Below, piece after piece: positions 12,087 to 23,892 of a DNA stretch of 64,000 bases; the stretch's first letter is position 1; each line of letters begins with the position of its first letter. The notes under the pieces are model-generated. The model worked only from the letters and a program-made list of their open reading frames with translations, did no database searches and was not told the DNA's origin. Source of the DNA: Akanthomyces muscarius (taxonomy: Eukaryota; Ascomycota; Sordariomycetes; Hypocreales; Cordycipitaceae); NCBI RefSeq assembly GCF_028009165.1, contig NW_026611618.1:1054001-1118000 (forward strand), given 5' to 3'. A program made the translations under genes and the position numbers.

Positions 12087-13463
12087 GATGGGCAGCTTGT
12101 TCGATGGGAGATTCTTTGGGTTCGGTGTAGCTGTGGGAAAGGCAAGCTTGGTGGGAAAACACTGACTGTCTACGACTAAAATGGAGACTGGATGAGGGCG
12201 AGCTTCGCACCAAAATTTTGGTGTAAATGGCGGACCTCCAGTGGGAGGAAAGAGGGGCCCAAGGCCTGAAAGCAGGCCCGACAGAGGCCAGCCCGGCCCA
12301 GGCTACAGGCCAAGCCCTTTTGCCTGCTGATGGCAATGCGGGTTAGAGGGGTTGCTGCCCCCGTTGCGCGGGCACGCGTAGAGGCAGCTTGCATAACACA
12401 GCACAACTGGTCAGAAGTGGATAAATACCTGAATACCTAGCTGCACACTTTTTTATGAAAGCAGTGTAGGTCGTGATGTCACCACGGACTGCAGTGATGG
12501 AGCTGTTAGATGGCAGTATAGTTGATGTTGATACTGATGCATTGGGCTGTAGAGGCTAGACAATACATATCATTATCTGTTGTGTTTGAGCCTCTCAATC
12601 GCCAACTCTGGCTGCAAGCTGGCAGCTTCCTCGTGGGCAGCGGATGCAGACGAATGCCGGCTACCCTGTAGAAGCTTTTCTGCAATCTACACGGCACTCT
12701 TTCGCGACCAGCTCGGCTATCTGCTTGCTTAGATTGGTGTCGTGCCATGTTTGGTCATTCAGCGCCAGGCTACTTTCATTTTGTGGTTTCTCCTTTGTCG
12801 GCTTTTTGTCCAGTTTATGTACTTGTGTTCGTTACAAGTGATAATCATGGCAAGGAGATGCTCTGGTTTGAAGGGTGCAACCCAGCACCATCTAAACAAC
12901 GCATACAATAAATGAATGTCTTCGCCATCGATCCCTTCAAGTCTCCAGTACTGCCCAGTCCAAACTATAGCCTCGAAACACCAATGGGCAGCTGCCATCT
13001 CCTGCCGACACATATTCACGAGCCGCATCTGGGCCGGTAAATCCCCGGCAACAGCCAGGGGCCGTTTCGCTCACACAGTGCGTACTAGTACTTAGTTATC
13101 CACATAAACTCACACACACGACGTGTATGGATACATTGACAAGCCACATTCAGCCGCAGCCAAATACAATCACACCAGCCACACCAGCCACACAAGCAAT
13201 AGGAGCCTCCTGTTCGTTTGTTCGCGGCAAAGACGCAAGAGGCCCCGGAGCCTTTTGCAAACCACGCCCATTTATGACCACCGGTGTCGCGCCCATCGCC
13301 CACGTACCGCGCCTCGCTCTCCCGCTCCCCAAATCCGCATCTTTATCATTCGCCAACGTTTCTCTGCGCGACCCCATCATCGTCAACCCCCGCGCCGTCG
13401 CATTTGCTGCGGCGCCCTCGTCCCTTGCCTGCTCTGCTGCGCGCGCGCCGGTGCTTCGTGACA
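12087..13463. promoter_or_regulatory. Divergent promoter region between the EBP1-like and SNF5/Sfh1 genes
   Basis: The two genes are transcribed away from each other, so this 1.4 kb must carry both promoters. No coding region is supported. The last 350 bases before 13464 are C-rich, as in many fungal leaders. I recognise no individual factor site with confidence. Confidence 0.5.
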
Positions 13464-15689
13464 ATGGCTGCCACCCAGCCATCCACGTCGTCGGCTTCGG
13501 CCGCGGGCTCTGGCAATGCGACGCCCACCGCAGGCGCTGCCAGCGCTTCCGACAACAATAGCAATCCCCGGGCCTCTACCGAAAACTCGCCCGCGGGACC
13601 CCCCGAGCCCATTGACCGCACACGGGACTCCTTCACCAAGCTCATGGTGGAGCGCTACACGTCCCGCGACGCCATCGCCGCCGCCGCCCTCTCGGACCAG
13701 CTCAACCACACGCGCATCTCCACAAGTTATCAACGACAAAAGATTAACGAGTACCGTCACATTCGAACAGACTACCAGGCCGTATTTACCCCCAGTCGAT
13801 TATTCGGCGAAGGCTACAGGGGCTACGCCAATGGCTTCACCGAGAACCATGCCCCTGGTCGCATCGTCTACCCCAGTCAAAAGATTCGCCCCGGACGTCG
13901 AACAACGCCCGCCCTCAAATATGCACGCAAGGATATGCTCAAACAGGCAGAGCTCCACGAGGAGCTGGTACCTGTCCGCATCGAGGTTGAATGGGACAAG
14001 TTCAAGCTACGCGATACCTTCACATGGAACCTCCACGACCGCCTGCTCGCCGTCGAGCTTTTTGCCGCTCAGCTTGTCGAAGATATTGGCCTGAAACCTC
14101 CTGCAGCTCAGTCTGTATTCGACCAAATCGTTGGCCAGATGCGCGAACAGCTCAACGATTTTTATCCCTTTGTCTTTTCCGAAGAAGACGCGCTCGACCC
14201 CGAGCTGCCCTACTCTGCATACAAGAATGATGAAATGAGAATACTAGTCAAGCTAAACATCACCATTGGCCAGCACACCCTTGTCGACCAATTCGAGTGG
14301 GAAATAAACAACCCCTCCAACTCGCCCGAAGAGTTTGCTACCAACATGGCTCGCGACCTCTCTCTGTCAGGCGAGTTCACAACCGCCATTGCGCACTGCA
14401 TCCGCGAGCAATCACAATTATTCACAAAGAGTCTGTACAGTATCGGTCATCCCTTTGACGGCCGACCCATCGAAGACTCGGATCTCGTGTCAGCATTCCT
14501 GCAGACACCTGTCCCTACCGTCTTCCGGCCGCAGCAGCAGGCCAAGGAATACGCGCCTTACATGTACGAGATGAGCGATGCGGATCTGGACCGCAACGAA
14601 ACCATCTTCTCCCGCGAACAACGGCGCCAGAAGAGATCGATCAACCGACGTGGAGGGCCGCAGCTACCCGACCTGCGCGAACGCCAGCGGACAATCCGCA
14701 CGCTCATCGTCTCGTCGGTGCTGCCCGGCGCCGCAGAGACCCTCGAGGAGACTGGCCTGTTCAAGCGCGCAGCCGGAACGCGCAAGCGGCCGAACCGTGA
14801 GGGTGAAATTTCCGAATCAGATGATAGTGAGGATTCGGCGCCCGACTCGCCCGCGCCGTCACAGTTTGCCGGCACAGCCAGAACACGCGGCATGCGCGGC
14901 GCCGCGTCGGCGGCCCAGCACCGCATGTCCAACCTCGGACGCTCCGAGACGCCGGATGCTCTGCACCTCGAGACGAGGACCTCGCGCCGCTTCCGCGAGG
15001 AGACCGAAGAGCCTACCAAGATGATTGTCACGCTCAAGATCAACAAGGAAAAGCTGCGGCGGCTGTTGCGCGGCGAGTACCGCTTCGCTCATACGCCCTC
15101 GCAACCTCCAACACCCTCCCAAGGAGCGACGCCCAAGGTTCCTGCCAAAGCTGTCCCACTGACCTCGACACCGTCACGCGGTATCAGTACCACGCCAGTG
15201 CCCATTCCTCATGTGGTTGGCAAGTTTCCGCCTGGTCAGATTGGCCGCCTGCCAGCGCCGCCCCCCGTACCAGGCCAACAACATACTCCAGTAAGCTCCT
15301 TCCGCCACACTTTGTATTTTCATGCAAGAGTGCTGTTTGCTAATTTACTACTTTTGTAGCCAAACCCTCCAGAATGGCTAGTCCAGGCCCTGAAGGGCCT
15401 CGAGAAGAAATATCCCGACGGCGACCGCTTCGAGGCCATCATGAAGTACTCGTACCTCGACCCCATCACCGAGCTGCCCGTGCAGATCCAGCCGCTCCCC
15501 GACGGCGTCAAATACGCGTGGCTGCCGCGCATCCGCTGCCTCGATTGCACATCTAAGCTATACACACCGGGCCCGGACATGACGGCGCAAAAGTTTGAGA
15601 CGCATCTGCGCTTCTCCAGCCACCGCGAGGCGGTCCGCAACCGTCTGCTGGCGGAGAGTGGCGGTAGTAGATCTAGCGCTTCCTCATAG
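13464..15689 (+). CDS. SNF5/SMARCB1-family chromatin remodelling subunit (Snf5 or Sfh1)
   Basis: Two exons, 13464-15290 and 15360-15689, give 718 aa; the intron has donor GTAAGC, branch GCTAAT and acceptor TAG. The start ACAATGGCTGCC has a strong context, and upstream in-frame codons lack an ATG. The SNF5 homology domain has its two repeats at about 168-215 (VPVRIEVEWDKFKLRD) and about 258-320 (LVKLNITIGQHTLVDQFEW). The C-terminus carries C-x2-C-x18-H-x5-H at residues 669, 672, 691 and 697, which looks like a U1/C2H2-type zinc finger. SNF5 subunits are the core scaffold of SWI/SNF and RSC ATP-dependent remodellers and contact the nucleosome acidic patch. I cannot tell Snf5 from Sfh1 by eye; the moderate length favours Sfh1. 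The stop codon sits in a 33-bp tandem repeat, described separately. Confidence 0.9.
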
Positions 15690-15722
15690 AGTGGTGGTAG
15701 TAGGTCCAGCGATTCCTCATGA
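15657..15722 (+). repeat. 33-bp tandem duplication spanning the SNF5/Sfh1 stop codon
   Basis: Copy 1 (15657-15689) encodes SGGSRSSASS then TAG. Copy 2 (15690-15722), directly abutting and in the same frame, would encode SGGSRSSDSS then TGA. Apart from the stop codon, three of the four codon differences are synonymous (GGC/GGT, AGA/AGG, TCT/TCC) and one changes Ala to Asp. Confidence 0.9.
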
Positions 15723-17001
15723 GGGAGGAGGGAAGGGGAAACGAGCACAAGAACGACGAAGTAAAGGAATTCGGAAGGATATGATGTTTGTATACACTGG
15801 AATTGCAAGGGAAGAGAAGGGACAGACGAGGTGAGACTGTTTGAAGGGAAAAAAAGCATGGAGATGTATTTTTGGTGTTCCTTTGTTACTACGCCCCCAT
15901 GAAGCGTTTCGCTTTTTCTACTTCCCTCTGCCATCTTCCTTCTCCGCACTGTGAGACAAGACGGAGGGAGAAAAGTGAATACTCGATCTCGGAAAAAAAA
16001 GGGTCAATCACTAGGCGTTTCTTTTTCTTTTTTATATATGCTGGCTAGCTCATGCCGAGGACGGAGCAGGCGAGAGAAGCGGACGTTGTCCTATTTTTGT
16101 TCTTGGCCAGAGAGTGTCTTTTTGTTTCGAATGACGGGGGCTTTCTAGGTGTTGTGTACTGTTCAAGTGTTGACTGCTTTTTTCACCGTATCCTCGCTGC
16201 TTTTCTTTTCTTGGAGTCTTTTTTTTTATAGGTTTATACAGTGAGAGGCGGGGTTCATGCACACAGCAAAATAAACAAGAGAGTTTTGATCACGTCCAGT
16301 ATCCGCAACTTGTTACCATCTCAAGCTCGTCCTATTGGGGGGTCAGCGGATAAAATCCCCGACTCTGCAGTACTTTCACGTCCTCTTGTCCTAAGTGCCA
16401 TTGAATACGATAATCTCGGATAGTCAGTCATGTGTATTACTGCCCCTATGTAAAAACGGCCACAACGGCAAGCGATGGAAAACAAGTACCTAACAATGAC
16501 GGAGGAAAAGTAGGAATATCAAGGAATTTTTTTCGCATAAGCAAGCAATGACGGAAAACCAGAAAAAAAGACAAGCTCACTCCAGGAATGAGAATAAAAA
16601 GGGGCAACAAAATAAGCAACTCCAATCCAAGCATCACTCATCTACTCCCCCAAAAAAAAATAAAAAAATTCATACACCACCACCTCCCAGCTACCACATC
16701 AAAGTTTCATCAGATATCAAAAAAAAGAGAGGTTCGTCCACTGAAGCTTCCCATTTCCCTTTCACCCTTTCTCGTTCTCCGAGCCCAAAATATCCTTTAT
16801 CCAGACATGCCTCTCACTGCTTCTTGGCACTTCCCCCCATCCTACCCCAGGGAGCTGCATCTGAAGCCCTCAAAAAAAAAAAACCAACGAGGCAATATTA
16901 TCGTAAAAGGCAGGAAAACAACCGCCAAGGCAACAGTAGACAAGAAAAAAAATTCGACACATTGTGTTTGGACGCATTCCACAGTTTTTTCTGCATCTCA
17001 T
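15723..17001. other. Intergenic, convergent 3' ends of the SNF5/Sfh1 and pds5 genes
   Basis: No gene supported. The stretch is purine-rich with many A runs on the + strand, consistent with the 3' UTRs of both neighbours. Open frames over 16548-17247 run into the pds5 last exon antisense and are compositional. Confidence 0.5.
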
Positions 17002-20000
17002 TTACTCGTCAGTGTCCATGTCGTCCCCTCGAGACGAACGCTTAGGTCGGCCTCCCCTTCGGGCTGCCGCCAAGACACTGGCTTTGATGGCAGGCTTCGC
17101 CGTCTGTGTTCGTCTTCCATTCTTCGTGGCGGCGGGCGGCTGCTCTTCCTGCTCCTGCTCCGGTTCCTGCTCTTCCTCCTCCTCTTCCTGAGCATCACCC
17201 GACTCCTCGCCCGACTCGCCCTCTTCGTCGCTCCCCTCATCCGATGAGTCGTCGTCGCCATACTTCCACTCAGCCACGCCATCAAGCATCTCCTCCTCGT
17301 CAGCCTCGTCGTCGCGCTCCTTGTAGTCAGAAGCCTTGGTGACGCGGCTGCTGCGGCGACGGTCGCCGGCTTCCGCGGCCGGCGACCCGCGACGCTGCTT
17401 CTTCGGACGGGCGGCCTTGACCTTTTTGACTTTCTTGGCCTTGGGCTGCTTCGGAGCTGCCTTTTCGCGAATGACGGTCTTGATCTGCGTTCTTGAGCGC
17501 TTGGACGAAGGCTCACCGAGTTCGTGCATCGACTTGCGCTTCTTAGTCGGCCTGTTAGCTTCACGTCTTCTTTATATCTTGTCAAGTCAATTGACGTACC
17601 TTTTTGCGTTCAAAAGATCGGAGTAGGGTATCTAGCTTCTCGTCCAGCGCCTCTGGAATAAATTGCTTCTTTGCAATCTCCTCCGCGACTTCACTAGAAG
17701 ACAGTGGCGCAAAGAGACCAGTGGCCAGTCCGACCTTCCCAGGATACACGCGGAAGCTCCAGCCTCTCCTGTCCTGGAATTTTCGAATGATTGCCTGTGC
17801 CATGTCACTGAGGACATACAGATTCTCACTGGCGTCGGGGTTGATTGCATCGCGGGTCTGCTTCGTCCTCTCTGCGTACTTGCTAATGAGACCTAGGTTT
17901 GCCTCGGTGGCTACCGCGTTAAGGTAGAAGAGGAAGTAGTTGGCAAAGTCTGCCAGGTCGTCCACGCCAGCGCTGTAATCCGGGTGATGAGCCAGTAGCG
18001 GAATGAGTCGTCCAAAGATGGCCTCCATGACTTCCTTCTTGTTCTCGGAGTAGTACAGAGCCCTTGATCGAAGCCACGTCTCGACGCGATTCTTCACTTC
18101 TGGCGCAGGCTCAAAGGCAACGAGGAAGAGCATTGTGAGGAAGCGGGCCCGCAGCTTGCCGTGCGTCAGGTAGCTTTGAAGTTTCTCCATGAAACGGCGA
18201 CGAACTTGCACTTCGCTATCCTGTACCAGCTCTGCGAGCTTATTGAAGGTGACAGGGTCGAGCTGCTCGTCGTACTTTTTGATTGTGCACAGCTTGAGCA
18301 TCAAAAGACCAGCAAGAAGTCGTAGTCTTTTCTTGTGATGTTGAGGAGTGTCCTTGACTTTGCAGAACTCGCCTTCGCTAACCACCAGTGTCTTCAGCAG
18401 TTTAAACACTGTCTTGATCCTTGTTTCGGAATCGGGCTCGTTCTGGTTGGCAATGGCTTGGTTGGCAAGGATGCGCAGCGCCAAACATTTGGCCTGGATC
18501 TCCTCATCCATATCCGCATCGTCCACCCATGACGGGTCAGCCCCGGGTTTGGCATCCGTGTGAACTTGGCGAAGAATCGACTTGATGGTAAGATCTTGAA
18601 TTGCATCACCCTCATCCACGGTGACACTGGGCACTAGCCGCTCCAACTGGCTGATTGTGGCAAGTTTGTTTATAAAGTGCGGCTTTCCATACGCAAGATC
18701 TTGCATGGTCTTGCGCAGCAGGTTGGTAGCAGTGATCTTGCTCTTGTCATCATCCTTGGCGAGCACGATATTGATTGCGTACTTGGCTGCCTTTGGTGGT
18801 GTGCCGTACATGGCATAATTGGTCAGAGTCTGAGTGAAGCTTCTATCCAAGCTGACGTCTTTGGGGTACTTCTTGGCATATGATGCGTATGCCTTTAGGA
18901 TATCAACCACGGAAGCGTCGTTGGGCTTGCTCTCGGAAGGAGACTGCTCGATGATTTCTTTCCGAAGTTCCTCTGCGTGTGCCTTGAACAAATCAGGATT
19001 GCGCTGCGAGATGTCGTTGAGAACGAGGTGGGCAACAGCGGCAAGACCGTTCTTATCGCTCTTGGAAAAATCCATAATCGTTGCCAGGTGACTGCGGTTG
19101 AACATGAGAGAGCTGGATCGGTACAGAAGGGGGATGATGGTGTCGAGAGCAACAGCTGCGTTGCTAGCTTGCAGTTTTGTGATGAGTTCGCTGATGGCTC
19201 TTCGCACAGTCTTGAAATCACTTTCTGTCTCAATAGCGTATTTGACAAGTTGGTAGCTTCGGCGCTCGTTCAATTTGGCAAACTTTTGCAAATCGGCACG
19301 GACTTTGAGGCCATCAGGGAAAAATCGACCAATCCAGTCAATTGTCTTGGCGAGGCTGGCCTTGACCTTGTCATCATTGGAGTCAATGACACCGCCATTG
19401 TAGGCCTCGCACTGCTGAATCAGGATAGCGACACCCTTTGCGAACTGCGGTTGGCGCGCCTGCATGGCGAAAAAAGCCTTTTGTGCTGGCTGGTCCAAAG
19501 CCTTGAGCATTAGAAGGATTCTCTCGGCGCGGATGCTATCTTGCTCTGCCTGACTCATAGCATTCTTGTTGGAGTTGCCTTTGCCAGACTTGCCCTTGAT
19601 CAAGGGAAATTTGAGGGGAACAAGGCACTCAAACATGACGCGATCAAGCAAGACATTGAGATCCGAGTCGTTGGCGTAGAAAGAGTTGATAATTCTGGAC
19701 GGAACACCGCCGAGACAGGCAGTCACGGTCTCTTGCCCATCCTCGATATCTGCAGCGCCAACAGCCCACAGCTTTCCAAGCAAAACCATGGCGTCCACAC
19801 GGACTGACGCCTTTCGGTCACGGCATCGATCAGACAAGCTGGCAAAGAGGGAGCCTTCCTTGTCAACGCCACCGGTAGCGCCGAGTTTGAGAATCACATC
19901 TCTGAATTGAAACAATTCAATGGCCTTGACGGCAGCCAAGCGCACCTTTTCCTCACCATCACTCAGCTTGTCAACCAAACCACGGACGAGTTCAGTCTCG

Positions 20001-21526
20001 TCTTCTCTGCTAAGGCCAATGCCACCTGCAGATGTAGAGAGAATGTATCCAACGGCAGTGACCCAAGCTGCGCGAATGGTGCCAGACTTGTCGTTCTTTC
20101 TGCTAACAAAGTTGCGATACGTGGCGTGGTGCGACTGAGCAAAGGACTGAGGTGAGAATGGGGTGGTGAGAACATTGGTCTCAGTAGGAGTACCGGGCTC
20201 GTCCATCAATCGCACAGGAGGATAGGCAGCAGGATCGAGAGCAGGAGGTGGTGGGGGACCAGCAGCACCAATGCCTGAAATCATATCGCCAAACGCTTCG
20301 GTGGCAATGTGACGAAGATGAACATTGTCGGCGGACAACTCTGCGTCGAGCTGTGGTACGACATTTTGCAGAATCGTAGGCGCGGCACGCCATAACTCTC
20401 GAATCAGGGCGTGCGCCTGACGCAGACTCTTTAGATCGGCTTCCGAGGGACCTGCATTGGTATCTTCTTCGTCGGAATCGTCGCCGTGTCCGTATCCATT
20501 CTTGGTAGCGAAACCAGAAGCATTCAGAATGACATCGCTAAAGTATTGACTAACATAACGCGACATTTTGTCGGCGCAGCCATTGCAGATGTTCTTGGCC
20601 ATGATGTACGCAGGGGGCTCAGTCTTATGCAGGAGCGTCAATTGCTTGCCGTTGGCTTCTTTGGACTTGTTGCCGCCAGGAGGCGCTGCTCGGAGGAACT
20701 GACTGATGATGGCGTCGATGACACTGGCCGGCACACTACCGGGGGACTCTTCGATGAGGTGCATGAGCATGTCGGTCAGGTGGATCTCGACATCTTTGGC
20801 TACCTGCTCGTCAGGCGAAGCTTTGGAGCTGGATGAGACGCCGTCGAAAGCAGAATTGAAGAGTCGCAGGAGCAGGTCGTCGGCGCCGTGGATATCGCAG
20901 ATGAGCAGGATACTCTTGACTTCGGTCAAGGACATGAGAACGTATTTGTGCTGGCTATCGTATGGATTTGAGGGGTCGTGAAGAGCAGGCAAGATGTCCT
21001 TGACGAATAAAGTAAACATCATCTGTTGGTGCAATTAAGTCAGTATGAGATGTATGTAGCAGGAGCTGGCGATCCGGTCGCCGTGGAAAGGTTAGGCACG
21101 TACCTTGAGCTGTTCGTCTGTGAAGGGCGCGTCTGGGACGTAGAGACGAAGGAGGTCCACAAGACAGCAGGCCGTGTAGGCCTTGACACCGCGATCCTTG
21201 TGCTGGAGGAGGTTGCGGTGGGCAAGCTGGGCGGCGATGGTCTTAAGAGAATCGAGGTCGACAGCGCCCTGGTCAAAGTCGGCGAGCTCCTTGGAGAGGC
21301 GCTCGAGGCGGGCCAACAAGGTGGCGCTGGGTATGGGCTTGGCTGGGCGCCACGAGAGCTCTTCGTTGAAGACGAGGCTGTGCTGTTCCTGCTGCTCTTC
21401 CTCGTCGCCCTCGGCCATGTCCTCGTCGTGGATGTCGGCGGGCGTCTCCTGGACAGGCTGCGGCTGTTCCTCGACGGGATCGACCTCGGCAGGCTCTTGC
21501 GCCCGACTGCTGCGTCGGCGCGCCAT
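17002..21526 (-). CDS. pds5: Sister chromatid cohesion protein Pds5 (BimD/Spo76)
   Basis: Three exons, 21526-21104, 21022-17600 and 17541-17002, give 1461 aa, close to Aspergillus BimD and Sordaria Spo76 and somewhat longer than yeast Pds5. The body is a long HEAT-repeat solenoid. The N-terminal region contains KAYTACCLVDLLRLYVPDAP at about 115-135, followed by VKDILPALHDP and LLRLFNSAFDG, all characteristic of Pds5. The tail is strongly basic then acidic (EEEEEEQEPEQEQEEQ), with an AT-hook-like GGRPKRSS near the end. Pds5 binds cohesin through Scc1 and with Wpl1 and Eco1 controls cohesin release and establishment; the fungal mutants show mitotic and meiotic chromosome defects. The start (ACCATGGCG) has an excellent context. 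The last acceptor, CTAAG ten bases after a GCTAAC branch, is the only one that avoids a stop. Confidence 0.93.
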
Positions 21527-23892
21527 GGTGAATGGTGTGTGTGCAAAGACGGGCCCAGTTCAGCCGGAGCAGCGGTTAGGAAAAGAAAGCGCGAGGCAAG
21601 TTTTGCGCGTTGCGTGCGCGAGTATCTGTCTCTTTTGCAGGAAGACGGGGGGTAGTGGTGCGTGGGTGCGTGTGCGTGCTTCGCGGGCGTGGCTGGGTTT
21701 CGTTTGCGCGGGCAGTCGTGGTGGGTGTTTCAAAGGGGGCCGGATAATGGCAGCATCGCACGAGACGGAGCAGACGTCGCCAGATTCCGAGCTGATCCAA
21801 TGCGCAACGGGCAGCGTGGGCGGGTGTCGCGATGGCTCGGCAGTTGGTGAGATAATGCGGAGGGAGGTGGGCAGCTGTCGGGAAGCTCAGCGCGAGGAAG
21901 TGCTGATGGACGAGGCGTTCGGCCGGCCAGATGGCCGGGGCTAGTGGTGCTTCAAAGGACTGCCCAGTCTACTGGTAGGTAGGTAGTACAGGCGTCAGTC
22001 AGTACGCGACGCGCCACTCCAACTGGGCTGGTAATAAATTGGCCCCGCGTCGTGCACCGAACGGGAGATGCTGGACATTACAATCGGTGGCAAAAAAAAT
22101 AAAAATAAAAAAAAAATACAAAGGAAATACTATAAAGCGTATTGACCTTTATTGTACTTTTCAAGATATTTTACTGCTTCATCTGACCCTACAATACCAC
22201 GCAGCGACCTGGTGACAAGTTGGCCGCGTCGCGACAGAGAGAGAGAGGAGATGATGGGCATTACCATTGACGCCGAGAAGGAAAAACACAAATAGCATCA
22301 GAAAAATCAGAATTCTCCCCCAGAATCTGTGAGACTTTGATGCCTAATTCATAAGAGTGTAGCTCACCAAGTACGGCCTGGTAGCAAATTGGCCCCGAGT
22401 CGCTACGTAGACGAGAGGTGCAGAGCATTATATTTTAAGTCAAAAGTGTCTGAAAAATCCAAGGAAACTTGCACGAAGCAATTTGATGTGCCTGAAATAT
22501 CCGAATCATCGTTCTTGACCTTCTCTAAATGTTGCGCTGGTCATGCCTCGTTACTGTCTCTACACGCGTACACCTTCCTAGTAACCAACTATGAGCAAGC
22601 CCAATTCACACAAATAGCTCTCAATACACCGTCGTCATGTCCGGAATCTCTTCTCGTATAAGCTCAATAACCAAAAGCAGAGGATGCTCCGAGACTGTTG
22701 TCTCTGTCAGACGCCGCGAACCCTCCACCATCTGCATCAGTGTAGTTACCCGGCTGTCATACCGGCCAGACCGCGGTCGTTTTCTGCTTGACATCTTTTG
22801 CCAAAAAAAAAAATGAAAAAATTTAGAGGCATCTCAGCAAGAAACTGCGAGCACTCCGATACGTTTCGGCGCCTTCTGGCTGCAATGATCTATATTCGAA
22901 GAAGACTGTAGACCTCACTTACTGGCGGTCTGGTCTGCCGGCCTTGATTACCGTCACCAACTGGTAAAAATACTATAAGCTTAAGTCATACGTCCTCAAG
23001 TTCGAAAAAAAAAACGAGTAAAGCTACAAAATTCGTGTTTGCCTGATGGCGTACAACGTTTGGCACAACGCCCCTGCATCGCAGAGAGCCATTGCCTGTA
23101 CCTCGAGACAGTTCCAAACTTGTCACACGGCAATCCTGCAATCTAGACAGCATACACCGTGCAAACGCTCTACTAACGTACTACCCAGTTAGAAAACTAT
23201 TCTTTCAAGAGGACACTAGTATAAAGGTTATAAACCAGCAGAAGTCTCCGCCTCTGATTCATCACCAACTCTCTACTTCAACCGCCTGACCTGCTTCACA
23301 ACTAGGTAGCCCACGCCCATATCATATCAATTGACGGCCAGTAAGTCAGGAAAAAAACACATCCAATCAGCCCCGTGGAATCGTACCTCTGCTGCCAAAT
23401 CACTGAAAAGTGAGTGTCAAAAATTCGCACTACTGCAGCTCTGCCGGCCGCCAACAAAGAAAACACTCCGTTTGCATTTGTTTACCTCTTCTGCTCTCCA
23501 TCACTCAACTAAAAGAGATTGCCCCCAGGCTGATTTTCGTGTTCCCTCAGAAAATATAAAATCACCCGCAAATTTGTGCGCGTTTCTCTTGTTCTCACCT
23601 TCACCATCATTCACGCTCGTTTTCGTTTGACACTCGTTACCCAGCAGTTTTTGGATTGCTCCCAACATCTATTCGCATCTTCCTTTTTTCAATACCGAAT
23701 AAACAAACGCAAGGTAAGATATCATCGACTATAGATTATATTTCATCTGCTGACTCTACTCGAGGCCCATCTTTTGAACCATTCTGTTCCCATTTCAACA
23801 ATCAGCAAACACTCGCAAGTGAGCATCTCTAGGCGAATACCTTCATTCCCCTCCTTTCCTAACTCTGCTCTCAAACAGTGTCTGTTCCTTGG
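21527..23892. promoter_or_regulatory. Divergent intergenic region upstream of pds5 and the Ser/Thr-rich gene
   Basis: This is 2.4 kb with no supported gene. The first 430 bases next to pds5 are GC-rich and probably promoter. From about 22080 the DNA turns AT-rich with A homopolymers, and it holds three copies of a degenerate repeat (22028-22436). From about 23580 it becomes CT-rich, consistent with the leader of the gene that starts at 23893. Confidence 0.45.
22028..22436. repeat. Three-copy degenerate dispersed repeat, about 60 bp per copy
   Basis: Copies start with CTGGT at 22028, 22209 and 22378 (spacing 181 and 169 bp). They share CTGGTnnnAAnTTGGCC, then a GTCG, then a purine-rich GAGA block, then GCATTA or ACATTA. 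Copies 1 and 3 share AAATTGGCCCCG exactly. The intervening AT-rich DNA does not align well by eye. No terminal inverted repeats, coding frame or known element is recognised. Confidence 0.6.

Noticed and set aside
21183..21944. 253-codon + strand frame opposite pds5 exon 1 and its promoter
   Set aside because: Compositional shadow. Pds5 exon 1 is well supported on the other strand.
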